Source of the DNA: Candidatus Accumulibacter appositus
Lineage (GTDB): Bacteria; Pseudomonadota; Gammaproteobacteria; Burkholderiales; Rhodocyclaceae
Length of the DNA stretch: 64,000 nt
NCBI GenBank assembly: GCA_000585055.1
Contig: JEMX01000012.1
Coordinates: 2,075-66,074 of the forward strand
Direction of reading: 5' to 3'
Shown: positions 10,922 to 19,853 of the stretch, piece after piece
How the letters are laid out: each line of letters begins with the position of its first letter
Position numbering within the stretch: the stretch's first letter is position 1
Position numbers and translations under genes: made by a program
Notes under the pieces: generated by a model
The model's input: the letters and a program-made list of their open reading frames with translations, nothing else
Told to the model about the DNA's origin: nothing
Database searches by the model: none

Positions 10922-11297
10922 GGCGCGCCACCTCTATTGGCTTTATCAAGGGCTAATACTAGCATGTTTAGATCGTAAGGTTTAGACACCGCCGAATGAG
11001 CCCTTCCGACTTACCCAAGGATTCGTACCGACCCGGGGGATCAGGGCCAAATGGCCCCAAGCGATCATCCGCATCTGGAATAGCGGCCTTGTTCCGACGA
11101 TTTTCGCAGCCCCCTCGAAGCGATCCAGCCGGGTCGAAGCGCATCTCTCCGGTAAGGGCCTAGACCATGCCGACCGTCACACGGGCAAGGCCGGGGACTG
11201 GCGCAGCGACGGCCAGAGTGGGTATGCTTCACCCTTTGCTGGTGTAGGCAGCCGGCGCGCAGCCGCCAGCAAGGCGCAAGAACTCGGGGAACTGCTC
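10922..11297. other. Intergenic region between tetR and cti
   Basis: These 376 bp hold no convincing gene. The tetR-proximal part carries two direct GTTTAGA half-sites (10966-10972 and 10980-10986) resembling the palindrome before yghU, probably part of the tetR promoter. The remainder must contain the promoter of the cti gene, but I see no clear -35/-10 pair. Confidence 0.5.
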
Positions 11298-13646
11298 ATG
11301 ATCATCAACAAGCAAGCACTGCTTCTGCTCATCGTCGTCCTCAGTGGCTGCGCTGCGATAACCCGGCACACGCTGAACGAGGAGTACGGCGCACCGGACC
11401 CGGCGCGCTACGATGTGCCGGCCACGCCGCCGGCCGGATTGTCGTATCGTAGCGATGTGCAGCCGATCCTTGAAAAGCGGTGCGTGGTCTGCCATGCCTG
11501 TTACGACGGGCCGTGCCAGCTCAAGTTAACCGCCTGGGAGGGAATTGCCCGTGGCAGCAGCAAGGAGCTCGTCTACGACAGCGCTCGCCTCGACGAAGCG
11601 CCGATGACGCGCCTGTTCACCGACGCGCAGACTGCGTCACAATGGCGCAGCAAAGGCTTCTCGGCGGTACTCAACGAGCGCGAGCAGACGCCGACGGCGA
11701 ATCTGGCGGCGAGCGTGATGTATCGCGCCCTGAAGCTCAAGCAGGATCACCCCCTGCCCGAGACGGCAATTCTGCCCGAGGCCTTCGATTTTTCGCTCGA
11801 CCGGAAACAGCAGTGCCCGCGGATCGACGAATACGAGGGCTTCGAGCGCAAGAATCCCCTCTGGGGAATGCCCTTCGGCCTGCCCGGCCTGAACGATGGG
11901 GAAATGGCCACCCTGCGGCGCTGGATCGAACTGGGCGCGCCTTTCGAGGGCTTGCCGCCGATGCCTGCAGCCATCGACCAGAAGGTCGCCGACTGGGAAG
12001 TGTTCCTGAATGGCGATTCGCTCAAGCAGCGCCTGGCCAGCCGGTACATCTACGAACATCTTTTCCTGGCGCATCTCTATTTCGACGACGATCCGGCGCA
12101 TCACTACTTCCGGATGGTCCGGTCGCGGACGCCGCCGGGACAGCCGATCGACCTCATTGCCAGTCGCCGGCCCTATGACGATCCCGGTGTCGAGCGCGTT
12201 TACTACCGGCTCGACCGCGAGCGCGAAACCATCGTCGACAAGACGCATCTGCCCTATGCGCTCGGGCCGAAACGCATGCAGCGCTGGCGGCAGCTGTTCA
12301 TCGAAGCGGCGTACGCGGTCACCGAACTGCCTTCCTACGAGCTGAAAGTGGCTTCAAACCCCTTCGTGACCTTCCAGGCCTTGCCCACATCGGCACGCTA
12401 TCAGTTCATGCTCGACGAGGCACAATTCACGATCATGAATTTCATCAAGGGACCGGTCTGTCGTGGCCAGGTCGCCCTGAATGTGATCGAGGATCGGTTC
12501 TGGGTGTTCTTCCTCGCCGATGCCGATGTGCAGGATCAGGCCGGCGAGTTCCTGTCGCGCGAATCCAGTCTGCTCGCCTTGCCGGCGGCACAGGGAAGTG
12601 ACGCCGGGATCATCGCTCCCTGGCGCAAATACGCCAAACTACAGGGCGAGTACCTGCAGGCCAAGTCGCAGTTCCTCGATCGCTACGCGGCGGCGAACAA
12701 GGGCCCGAATCAGGCGTGGATTTGGGACGGCGACGGCAGCAACGCGAACGCCGCGCTGACCATCTTCCGCCACTTCGATAACGCCTCGGTGGTCAAAGGC
12801 CTAGTCGGCGGTCCTCCGAAGACGGCGTGGGTGATCGGCTACGGTCTGCTCGAGCGCATCCACTACCTGCTGGTCGCCGGTTACGACGTCTATGGCAACG
12901 TTGGCCACCAGTTGCTGTCGCGACTGTACATGGACTTCCTGCGTATGGAAGGCGAGTATAACTTCCTCACCTTTCTGCCAAGGGATGACCGCAAGAAGGT
13001 GAGCGACTACTGGTACCGCGGTGCCAGCGAGGAGGTGAAAAACCACGTGTACGGAAAACTCGCCAGTTTCGATGGCCAGAGCGGCATCCGTTTTCGTACT
13101 GACGATCCGCAGCGCGAACTGTACACGCTGCTCCAGCAACGACTGGCGCCAGTGTTGAACCACCAATACGATCTCTCGCAAGTGCGCGATGCCGCCTTGC
13201 GCAAGGAACTCGCCGCACTTGCCAGGCCGCGCGGTGCGCCACTTTCATGGTTTCCCGAGATGGTCTTCGTGCGTCTTGAGGACCCGCCGCGCGCACCACT
13301 GTACTTCACGCTCCTGCGCAATACTGGTCACCGTAGTGTTTCCAGCCTGCTTCGTGAAGGACATGAGCTATTGCCGGCCGAGAATACGATGACCGTGGTG
13401 CCAGGTTTCATCGGCGCCTACCCGAGCGCCATCTATCGCCTGCAGCGCTCGGAGATCAGGGACCTGGCCGCGGCCATCGGCAGCTTGTCGTCGGAGGACG
13501 GCTATCGTGCGCTGGCCAATCGCTACGTCGTTCGCCGCAGCAACCCGCACTTCTGGCAGGCCAGCGACGAGCTTCAGGAAGCGCACCTGCAGTTTTCGCC
13601 GATCGGCGCCGGCCTGCTCGACTACAACCGTCTGGAGAACCGCTGA
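11298..13646 (+). CDS. cti: Cis-trans unsaturated fatty acid isomerase (CTI), periplasmic haem-motif lipoprotein
   Basis: Converts cis- to trans-unsaturated acyl chains in membrane phospholipids, a rapid response to solvents or heat in Pseudomonas and Vibrio. The 782-aa length matches the CTI family. The N-terminus is a lipoprotein-type signal (ALLLLIVVLSGC, lipobox Cys18). A cytochrome-c-type haem motif CVVCH is at residues 62-66 followed by ACYDGPCQLKL, exactly as in known CTI. Downstream segments such as WGMPFGLPGL and GPVCRGQVALNVIEDRFWVFF are family-typical. The enzyme needs no cofactor beyond haem and acts on existing lipids in the periplasm. It is a single gene near thiol-stress genes. 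Confidence 0.93.
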   Translation: MIINKQALLLLIVVLSGCAAITRHTLNEEYGAPDPARYDVPATPPAGLSYRSDVQPILEKRCVVCHACYDGPCQLKLTAWEGIARGSSKELVYDSARLDEAPMTRLFTDAQTASQWRSKGFSAVLNEREQTPTANLAASVMYRALKLKQDHPLPETAILPEAFDFSLDRKQQCPRIDEYEGFERKNPLWGMPFGLPGLNDGEMATLRRWIELGAPFEGLPPMPAAIDQKVADWEVFLNGDSLKQRLASRYIYEHLFLAHLYFDDDPAHHYFRMVRSRTPPGQPIDLIASRRPYDDPGVERVYYRLDRERETIVDKTHLPYALGPKRMQRWRQLFIEAAYAVTELPSYELKVASNPFVTFQALPTSARYQFMLDEAQFTIMNFIKGPVCRGQVALNVIEDRFWVFFLADADVQDQAGEFLSRESSLLALPAAQGSDAGIIAPWRKYAKLQGEYLQAKSQFLDRYAAANKGPNQAWIWDGDGSNANAALTIFRHFDNASVVKGLVGGPPKTAWVIGYGLLERIHYLLVAGYDVYGNVGHQLLSRLYMDFLRMEGEYNFLTFLPRDDRKKVSDYWYRGASEEVKNHVYGKLASFDGQSGIRFRTDDPQRELYTLLQQRLAPVLNHQYDLSQVRDAALRKELAALARPRGAPLSWFPEMVFVRLEDPPRAPLYFTLLRNTGHRSVSSLLREGHELLPAENTMTVVPGFIGAYPSAIYRLQRSEIRDLAAAIGSLSSEDGYRALANRYVVRRSNPHFWQASDELQEAHLQFSPIGAGLLDYNRLENR

Positions 13647-13727
13647 TCGCCGATTTCGTCGCTCGCCGGCATGCGCAGTCCTGTCGCGCGAGCCGAGCGG
13701 GCGCCGGATCCGCCGCTGCCGCGATAT

Positions 13728-14297
13728 TTACTTCTGCTGCTGCTTCATCAATTCCTGGACGCGCGGGTCCTTCATCATCTCGTTGAGGTCCATGCCGCCG
13801 ATGGTCGGCATGGATATGTCTCCCGGTTTCTGGCCCGGCTTGCAGGGCCCGATCCAGCGGGCGTCGAGGGAGGCTTTCGATTCGCTGACGCCGTGCAGCG
13901 GCGGTGTGAAGCGGGTATGCATGTTGCCTTTGTAGGCAACGTCGAAAGTGCCGACGAAGGTTGCGTCGGTCGTCGCGGTGCTGCCCTCGATCTTGCAGAC
14001 CGAGTGCACGGTGGCCTTGTTGCCCTGCGTCTTGACGTCCAGAACACTGCAGTTGTGCTTTTCCTTTTCGGCCCGCTGTTGCATCAGGTCGTCCGTGTCG
14101 CGGTCAATGCATTGCTGCATCGCTCCGATAGACGGCATGCCTTCCATGCGCGTATTGAGCTCCCATAGTCCCGGTTTGCGCTTCGGCAGCTCGCTGCTGG
14201 CGGCGTGCAGAGTACTGGTCAGGGTGCACGCCGCCAGCGTCAAAAGGAGCAGGCAAGGGGTACGGCGGCGGCTGTTGGCGGCGGTCAGGCGAGTCAT
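13728..14297 (-). CDS. DUF3617-type exported protein
   Basis: A 189-aa secreted protein. The signal peptide MTRLTAANSRRRTPCLLLLTLAACTLTSTLHA is followed by the DUF3617 hallmark KPGLWELNTRMEG near residue 40, two Cys positions (MQQCIDRD; NCSVLDV) and a Met/Gln-rich C-terminus. Function of the family is unknown. The ATG at 14297 is chosen over upstream starts because GAGG lies six bases ahead. Convergent with cti. Confidence 0.85.
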   Translation of the reverse strand: MTRLTAANSRRRTPCLLLLTLAACTLTSTLHAASSELPKRKPGLWELNTRMEGMPSIGAMQQCIDRDTDDLMQQRAEKEKHNCSVLDVKTQGNKATVHSVCKIEGSTATTDATFVGTFDVAYKGNMHTRFTPPLHGVSESKASLDARWIGPCKPGQKPGDISMPTIGGMDLNEMMKDPRVQELMKQQQK

Positions 14298-14435
14298 GGA
14301 GATCCTCATTGGCAATAGGGCGGGTGGATAAGCGCGCAGAGAATAGCAAACATGGACGGCGCTTGGGGATGCGGCAAGCGCCGATCGTGGCCAGCAGCGC
14401 TCGGCAAGCTTGGTCGCACTGCTAGAATGGCGGCC

Positions 14436-15542
14436 ATGAGAGTTGATGGCACGCCGACAAGAACGATCTGGCCGCTGGCAAATGCCGACGCGGTCGAGAT
14501 CATCGACCAGACCGCGCTGCCGCACGAGTATCGCGTGTTGCGCCTGGCCAGTCTGGAGGAGGCGGCGCAGGCAATTTGCAGCATGCAGGTCCGCGGCGCG
14601 CCGCTGATCGGCGTGACTGCCGCCTACGGGGTGGCGCTGGCGATGGCCCAGGGCGACGATGACGCCAGCCTGCTGACCGCCGTCGACAGGCTGGCCGCGA
14701 CGCGGCCGACGGCGGTGAACCTGCGCTGGGCGCTGGCGCGCATGCGGCGCTGCCTGTTGCCATTGGCGCCGTCAACGCGTGCCGAAGCCGCCTGGCAGGA
14801 GGCGGCAAGGATCGCCGACGAGGACGTCGAGCAGTGTCGCCAGATCGGCAAGCATGGCCTGCAACTGCTGAGCCGGCGTGCCGGCGAATGCGGCCGGCTG
14901 GCGATCATGACCCACTGCAACGCCGGCTGGCTGGCAACCGTCGATCACGGTACGGCGCTGGCGCCGGTCTACGCCGCTTTCGAGGCGGGCATCGACGTCC
15001 ATGTGTGGGTTTCCGAAACGCGGCCGCGCAATCAAGGGCTGTTGACTGCCTGGGAGCTGGCTCAGCACGGCGTGCCGCACACGCTCCACGCCGATAACGC
15101 CGCTGGCCTGCTGCTGGCGCGCGGCGACATCGACGCGGTCATCGTCGGTGCCGATCGCATCGCGGCCAATGGCGACGTTGCCAACAAGATCGGCACCTAT
15201 CTCAAGGCGCTGGCGGCCTATCTCAAGGCGCTGGCGGCCGCGGCCGCCGCTGTACCCTTCTACGTCGCTGCGCCGCGCTCGACGATCGACTTCTCTTGCC
15301 CGAGCGGGGCGGCAATTCCGATCGAGGAGCGCGCCGCCGACGAGCTGCGAGTCATGCATGGCCGCGATGCGGCTGGCGCCCGCGGACAGTTGCAGCAACT
15401 ACCGTGCAGCGAAGCAATCGTCAACCCGGCTTTCGACGTCACGCCGGCGAAACTGGTAAATACCCTGATCACCGAACGCGGCTGTTGCCCGGCGAGCCAT
15501 GACGGCCTGCTGGCACTTTATCCGGAGGAGCGACATGGCTGA
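14436..15542 (+). CDS. mtnA: S-methyl-5-thioribose-1-phosphate isomerase
   Basis: Isomerises 5-methylthioribose-1-phosphate to the ribulose phosphate in salvage of methylthioadenosine. Of 368 aa, it has the catalytic Cys161 in IMTHCNAGWLAT and Asp240 in VGADRIAANGDVANKIGTY, the positions equivalent to Cys160 and Asp240 of the Bacillus enzyme. The N-terminal VRGAPLIGVTAAYG is also typical. An in-frame tandem duplication of seven codons (YLKALAA twice, 15198-15239) lies just after NKIGT. The ATG at 14436 is preferred; ATG 14427 is possible. A TAGAAT hexamer ends eight bases upstream with no Shine-Dalgarno, so the mRNA may be leaderless. The stop overlaps the next gene by eight bases. Confidence 0.95.
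   Translation: MRVDGTPTRTIWPLANADAVEIIDQTALPHEYRVLRLASLEEAAQAICSMQVRGAPLIGVTAAYGVALAMAQGDDDASLLTAVDRLAATRPTAVNLRWALARMRRCLLPLAPSTRAEAAWQEAARIADEDVEQCRQIGKHGLQLLSRRAGECGRLAIMTHCNAGWLATVDHGTALAPVYAAFEAGIDVHVWVSETRPRNQGLLTAWELAQHGVPHTLHADNAAGLLLARGDIDAVIVGADRIAANGDVANKIGTYLKALAAYLKALAAAAAAVPFYVAAPRSTIDFSCPSGAAIPIEERAADELRVMHGRDAAGARGQLQQLPCSEAIVNPAFDVTPAKLVNTLITERGCCPASHDGLLALYPEERHG
15198..15239 (+). repeat. Perfect 21-bp tandem duplication inside mtnA
   Basis: TATCTCAAGGCGCTGGCGGC plus one C is present twice without mismatch (15198-15218 and 15219-15239). It encodes YLKALAA twice, followed by a short polyalanine run, and keeps the reading frame. The perfect identity suggests a recent slippage event. 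Confidence 0.9.
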
Positions 15543-16176
15543 GCTTCGCCAGCATTTGATCGACAGCGCGCAACGGATGGCTGCCGCCGGGCTGAACCGG
15601 GGCACCGCCGGCAACCTCAGCGTCCGCGCTGGCGGCGGACGGGCGGGCTTCCTGATCACCCCGACGGGCATGGACTACGATGCGCTGGAAGCGGAGGACA
15701 TCGTTTTCATGCGCCTCGATGGGACGCCCGCAGGCCGCCGTCTGCCATCCTCCGAGTGGCGCTTTCATCGCGATCTCTACGTCGCTCGCCCCGACGCCGG
15801 CGCCATTCTGCACGCCCACTCGCCGTTCGCCACCAGCCTGGCCTGCCTGCGCCGCGACATCCCGGCCTTTCACTACATGATCGCGCGCTTTGGTGGCGAC
15901 AACCTGCGCTGTGCCGACTACGCGACTTTCGGCACGCAAGCCCTGTCCGACGCAGTGCTGCGTGCGATCGCCGATCGGCGCGCCTGCCTGCTCGGCAACC
16001 ACGGCATGCTGGTGCTCGGCACTGATCTCGAGCAGGCGCTGGCGCTTGGCGTCGAACTCGAAACACTCTGTGAACAGTACTGGCGCGCCTGTCAGCTCGG
16101 AGAACCCGTGCTGCTCGATGCCGCCGAGATGGCAACGGTGCTGGCCAAGTTCGCCAGCTACGGACAGCAGGCCTGA
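15535..16176 (+). CDS. Class II aldolase, FucA-like; candidate 5-methylthioribulose-1-phosphate aldolase of the DHAP shunt
   Basis: A 213-aa zinc-dependent class II aldolase close in sequence to L-fuculose-phosphate aldolase: GTAGNLSVR, PSSEWRFHRDLY, HAHSPFATSLA, HYMIARFGGDN and YATFGTQALSDAV. Glu74, His93, His95 and His156 fall within one residue of the FucA catalytic and zinc residues. GGAGGAG precedes the ATG, which lies inside the mtnA stop region (8-bp overlap), so the two proteins are translationally coupled. In Rhodospirillum and some E. coli, MtnA followed by such an aldolase splits the ribulose phosphate to DHAP plus 2-methylthioacetaldehyde. No mtnB, mtnC or mtnD is in the window, which favours this route over the full methionine salvage pathway, as inference. 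Confidence 0.85.
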   Translation: MAELRQHLIDSAQRMAAAGLNRGTAGNLSVRAGGGRAGFLITPTGMDYDALEAEDIVFMRLDGTPAGRRLPSSEWRFHRDLYVARPDAGAILHAHSPFATSLACLRRDIPAFHYMIARFGGDNLRCADYATFGTQALSDAVLRAIADRRACLLGNHGMLVLGTDLEQALALGVELETLCEQYWRACQLGEPVLLDAAEMATVLAKFASYGQQA

Positions 16177-16208
16177 GCGCCGGCGGACCTGGAGAAAAGC
16201 AAACGACC

Positions 16209-17819
16209 ATGTTGCGCGTCAGCGAAATCCGTTTACCCATCGACCATCCGCCCGAAGCACTAGCGGCGGCGGTCGCCGCACGCCTCGGCATTGCCGTGCC
16301 GGAGATTGGCGAGCTGAGTGTTTTCCGGCGCAGCTGCGATGCACGCAAGGCGAGCGCGCTGGTTTTCAGTTACAGCGTCGACCTGAGCTTGCCGGACGAG
16401 GCGGGCCTGCTTGCCCGCTTTGCGGACGATCGGCAGGTGCAGGCCGCGCCGGATATGCGTTACCACTTCGTCGGGCGTGCGCCTGCGAGGCTGGCCAGTC
16501 GGCCCTTGATCGTCGGTTTCGGTCCGGCGGGCATTTTTGCGGCGTTGATCCTGGCGCAGTCCGGCTTCAGGCCGATCGTTCTCGAACGTGGCAAGGCGGT
16601 GCGCGAGCGCACGCAGGACACCTGGGGACTATGGCGCAGGAAAGTGCTCGATCCGGAGTCGAATGTGCAGTTCGGCGAAGGCGGGGCCGGCACCTTTTCC
16701 GACGGCAAGCTCTACAGCCAGATCAAGGACCCGCGGCAGCATGGCCGCAAGGTCCTCGAGGAATTCGTCAAGGCCGGCGCGCCGGACGAGATTCTCTACG
16801 TAAACAAGCCGCACATCGGCACTTTCCGGCTGGTTGGCATGGTCGAGCAGATGCGTCGCGAAATCGAGCGCCTGGGTGGCGAGGTGCGCTTCCAGCAGCG
16901 CGTCACCGCCGTGCGCATCAAAGCCGGGCGGGTGTCTGGCGTGACCCTGGCTTCAGGCGAAGAACTGCCTTGCGAGCAGCTGATTCTGGCGCTCGGCCAC
17001 AGCGCTCGCGACACCTTCGAGATGCTTGAACAGGCGGGCGTGTTCATGGAAGCCAAACCGTTTTCGATCGGCTTTCGCATCGAACACCCGCAAGCGCTGA
17101 TCGACAAGGCGCGTTTCGGCGCCCACGCCGGCAATCCGGTGCTCGGTGCCGCCGACTACAAGCTGGTCCATCACTGCCGCAACGGGCGCTCGGTGTATAG
17201 CTTCTGCATGTGTCCCGGCGGCACGGTGGTGGCGGCGACTTCGGAAGAGAAGCGGGTGGTGACCAACGGCATGAGCCAGTATTCACGCAATGAACGCAAC
17301 GCCAATGCCGGTATCGTCGTCGGCATTACGCCGCGTGACTACCCGGGTGGGCCGCTGGCAGGCATCGACTTGCAGCGCCAACTCGAGAGCCGCGCTTTCG
17401 AACTCGGTGGGGGCAGTTACGAGGCACCGGCGCAACTGGTCGGCGATTTTCTCGCCGGGCGACCGTCAAGCCATCTCGGGAGCGTCCTGCCCTCCTATCA
17501 ACCCGGCGTCCGCTTGACCGATCTATCGACGGCCTTGCCTGACTACGCGATTGCCGCCATCCGCGAAGCCCTGCCGGCCTTCGAGCGTCAGATTCCCGGC
17601 TTCGCCATGGCCGATGCGCTGCTCACCGGCGTCGAGACACGCACCTCGTCACCCCTGCGCATCACCCGTGGAGTGGATTTTCAGAGCCTGAACGTCAGAG
17701 GTTTGTATCCGGCGGGGGAGGGTGCCGGCTACGCCGGCGGAATTCTCTCCGCCGGCGTCGATGGCATCAGGGTTGCCGAAGCGCTGACCCGCGACCTGCT
17801 CCAGGCAGGCGCGGCGTAG
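16209..17819 (+). CDS. FAD-dependent oxidoreductase of the COG2509 family
   Basis: A 536-aa flavoprotein of uncharacterised function. An N-terminal domain (about residues 1-95, FRRSCDARKASALVFSYSVD) precedes a Rossmann fold with the dinucleotide motif IVGFGPAGIFAALILAQ (about 100-116). NVQFGEGGAGTFSDGKLY, LGHSARDTFEML, SFCMCPGGTVVAATSEE and GLYPAGEGAGYAGGILSAG are the family signatures, the last being the C-terminal FAD contact. It follows the aldolase gene by 32 bp on the same strand and may be co-transcribed, although no metabolic link is known. Confidence 0.88.
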   Translation: MLRVSEIRLPIDHPPEALAAAVAARLGIAVPEIGELSVFRRSCDARKASALVFSYSVDLSLPDEAGLLARFADDRQVQAAPDMRYHFVGRAPARLASRPLIVGFGPAGIFAALILAQSGFRPIVLERGKAVRERTQDTWGLWRRKVLDPESNVQFGEGGAGTFSDGKLYSQIKDPRQHGRKVLEEFVKAGAPDEILYVNKPHIGTFRLVGMVEQMRREIERLGGEVRFQQRVTAVRIKAGRVSGVTLASGEELPCEQLILALGHSARDTFEMLEQAGVFMEAKPFSIGFRIEHPQALIDKARFGAHAGNPVLGAADYKLVHHCRNGRSVYSFCMCPGGTVVAATSEEKRVVTNGMSQYSRNERNANAGIVVGITPRDYPGGPLAGIDLQRQLESRAFELGGGSYEAPAQLVGDFLAGRPSSHLGSVLPSYQPGVRLTDLSTALPDYAIAAIREALPAFERQIPGFAMADALLTGVETRTSSPLRITRGVDFQSLNVRGLYPAGEGAGYAGGILSAGVDGIRVAEALTRDLLQAGAA

Positions 17820-17867
17820 CGCAGGTCTGGCGGACGGCGGGTAGCGAAAGGCGGGCCAGGTTAAGGT

Positions 17868-18299
17868 TCAGCCGCCGAAGCGGCGCTTGCTCTGCTCACG
17901 GCGCTCCTGGGCTTCGAGACTCAGGCTCGCCGTCGGGCGCGCCAGCAGGCGGGCCATACCGATCGGTTCGCCAGTTTCCTCGCACCAGCCGTAGCTGCCG
18001 TCGTCAATACGGCGTAGGGCTTCGCGAATCTTCTGCAGCAGCTTCCTTTCACGATCGCGAACGCGCAGTTCCAGCGTGTGCTCTTCCTCGGTGCTGGCTC
18101 GATCGCTCCAGTCGGAACTGGTCTCCGCCTCCTGCAGGTGACCGGCGGTTTCCTTTACCGCCGAGAGCAGGGCCTCCTCCTCCTCGCGCAGGCGCTGGCG
18201 AAAGAACGCCAGTTGCCTGGCCGACATGTACTCCTCCTCGGGCGCTGCCAGTAGCATTGCCTCGGTCTCTGCACCCCCGCGCACGGCGAGTTTGTCCAT
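17868..18299 (-). CDS. dksA: DksA-family RNA polymerase-binding regulator with one cysteine
   Basis: A 143-aa DksA/TraR protein that binds the RNA polymerase secondary channel and works with ppGpp on rRNA and amino acid promoters. A coiled coil (about residues 27-75) precedes the C-terminal globular segment DDGSYGWCEETGEPIGMARL and RPTASLSLEAQERRE. The canonical four zinc cysteines are reduced to one (positions read Cys-Thr-Ser-Ala), as in other zinc-independent DksA proteins. The ATG at 18299 has AAGGAGAG upstream; longer in-frame readings lack support. Divergent from chrA, 240 bp between starts. Confidence 0.92.
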   Translation of the reverse strand: MDKLAVRGGAETEAMLLAAPEEEYMSARQLAFFRQRLREEEEALLSAVKETAGHLQEAETSSDWSDRASTEEEHTLELRVRDRERKLLQKIREALRRIDDGSYGWCEETGEPIGMARLLARPTASLSLEAQERREQSKRRFGG

Positions 18300-18539
18300 G
18301 ATTCTCTCTCCTTGTGTGGCTGATTGACGCCGAACACCGACCTCTCGCTGTTGACGGCGCATGGTAGCGCATTGCGCTGCGGCGGCATAGCCGCGGCCAT
18401 CCACGGCGGTGCTCAGGTTCACAAGGCACGCGGGCGCAAGCAGGCTGTTTCCCGATCGCGCAAGAACCTTCGCAAAACTGCGCAGCCGTCCTCGCTTATC
18501 ATTCCTGACGGGCAATCAGAATGACGAGGGATAGCGAAC

Positions 18540-19769
18540 ATGAAATCGCCGGTAGCCAACCGCGCGTCTGCGCAAGAAGCCAACGCGGGGCTTATTTTTC
18601 TGATCTTCCTACGTCTGGGGCTGACTTCCTTCGGGGGGCCGATTGCGCACCTGGGCTATTTCCGGGAAGAGTTCGTCAACCGCCGTGGCTGGCTCAGCGA
18701 CCAGGCCTACGCCGACCTGGTGGCACTGTGCCAATTCCTGCCCGGCCCGGCGAGCAGCCAGGTTGGCATCGCGCTCGGCTTGTCGCGTGGCGGCTACGCT
18801 GGCGCGCTAGCGGCATGGGCAGGTTTCACGCTGCCCTCGGCGATTGCCCTGATTGTGTTCGCGCTGGGCATTGCGAGCTGGGGCGAGCTTCTGCCGGGAG
18901 GCGTTCTTGATAGCCTCAAAGTGGTCGCCGTGGCAGTCGTCGCGCAAGCTGTCTGGGGAATGGCGCGAAATCTTTGCACCGACACGGCGCGGATCACGAT
19001 CATGGCGGCCGCCAGCTGCCTGGTCCTTGCCTGGCCCAGCGCCCTGGGGCAGGTCGGGGTGATCGTCGGTGCCGGCATCCTGGGCCTGTTGCTGTTCAAG
19101 GCCCCACAAGACGTGCCGCACGAGCCCCTGCCGATCGTCGCCAGCCGCCGGGCCGGAACTGCCTGGCTGGGCCTGTTTGTGTTGCTGCTGCTCGCTTTGC
19201 CGATCGCGGTACAGGCATGGCCGGCCAGCACCTTGGCAATGATTGATGCTTTCTACCGCTCGGGGTCACTGGTTTTCGGCGGCGGTCACGTCGTCCTGCC
19301 GCTGCTGCAGGCCGAGGTGGTGCCTCCTGGCTGGGTGAGCAATGCCTCCTTCCTCGCTGGCTACGGTGCCGCGCAGGCCGTGCCTGGACCGTTGTTCACC
19401 TTTGCCGCCTTTCTCGGCGCGTCGATGACGCAGGCGCCGAGCGGCTGGCTGGGCGGCTTGATCTGCCTGGTCGCGGTTTTCGTACCGTCGTTTCTGCTCG
19501 TTTTCGGTGCGCTGCCATTCTGGGAGCAGCTGCGCCGCAGCCGTCACACCCAAGCGGCCCTGGCTGGCGTCAATGGCGCAGTCGTCGGCCTGCTGCTGGC
19601 GGCGCTGTATCAGCCGGTATGGACCAGCGCCATACGCCAGCCTGCTGATTTCGGCCTGGCACTGATCGCGCTGATCGCCCTGATGTTCTGGAAGCTGCCA
19701 CCGTGGCTGGTGGTGATGGCCAGCGCGGCCGCCGGCTGGCTGTTGAGCAGTCTCGGCCTCGCGGCGTGA
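18540..19769 (+). CDS. chrA: Chromate ion transporter ChrA family (long, two-domain)
   Basis: A 409-aa inner membrane protein with about 10-12 hydrophobic segments and two homologous CHR domains. The first has the signature LTSFGGPIAHLGYFREEFV with CQFLPGPASSQVGIALG; the second has SLVFGGGHVVLPLLQAEVV with GYGAAQAVPGPLFTFAAFLG. Members export chromate, or transport sulfate-like anions, using the proton gradient. Long-chain length matches chromate-resistance proteins. AGGGA is upstream of the ATG. It stands alone without chrB or other resistance genes. Confidence 0.92.
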   Translation: MKSPVANRASAQEANAGLIFLIFLRLGLTSFGGPIAHLGYFREEFVNRRGWLSDQAYADLVALCQFLPGPASSQVGIALGLSRGGYAGALAAWAGFTLPSAIALIVFALGIASWGELLPGGVLDSLKVVAVAVVAQAVWGMARNLCTDTARITIMAAASCLVLAWPSALGQVGVIVGAGILGLLLFKAPQDVPHEPLPIVASRRAGTAWLGLFVLLLLALPIAVQAWPASTLAMIDAFYRSGSLVFGGGHVVLPLLQAEVVPPGWVSNASFLAGYGAAQAVPGPLFTFAAFLGASMTQAPSGWLGGLICLVAVFVPSFLLVFGALPFWEQLRRSRHTQAALAGVNGAVVGLLLAALYQPVWTSAIRQPADFGLALIALIALMFWKLPPWLVVMASAAAGWLLSSLGLAA

Positions 19770-19853
19770 CGCCTCGCCGCACGGGCTTTGCCGTTGTTTG
19801 CCGTGCGTCGTGGCTGGCGAACGAAGCTGCGCTTGAACGAGTAGAATGAGTCC

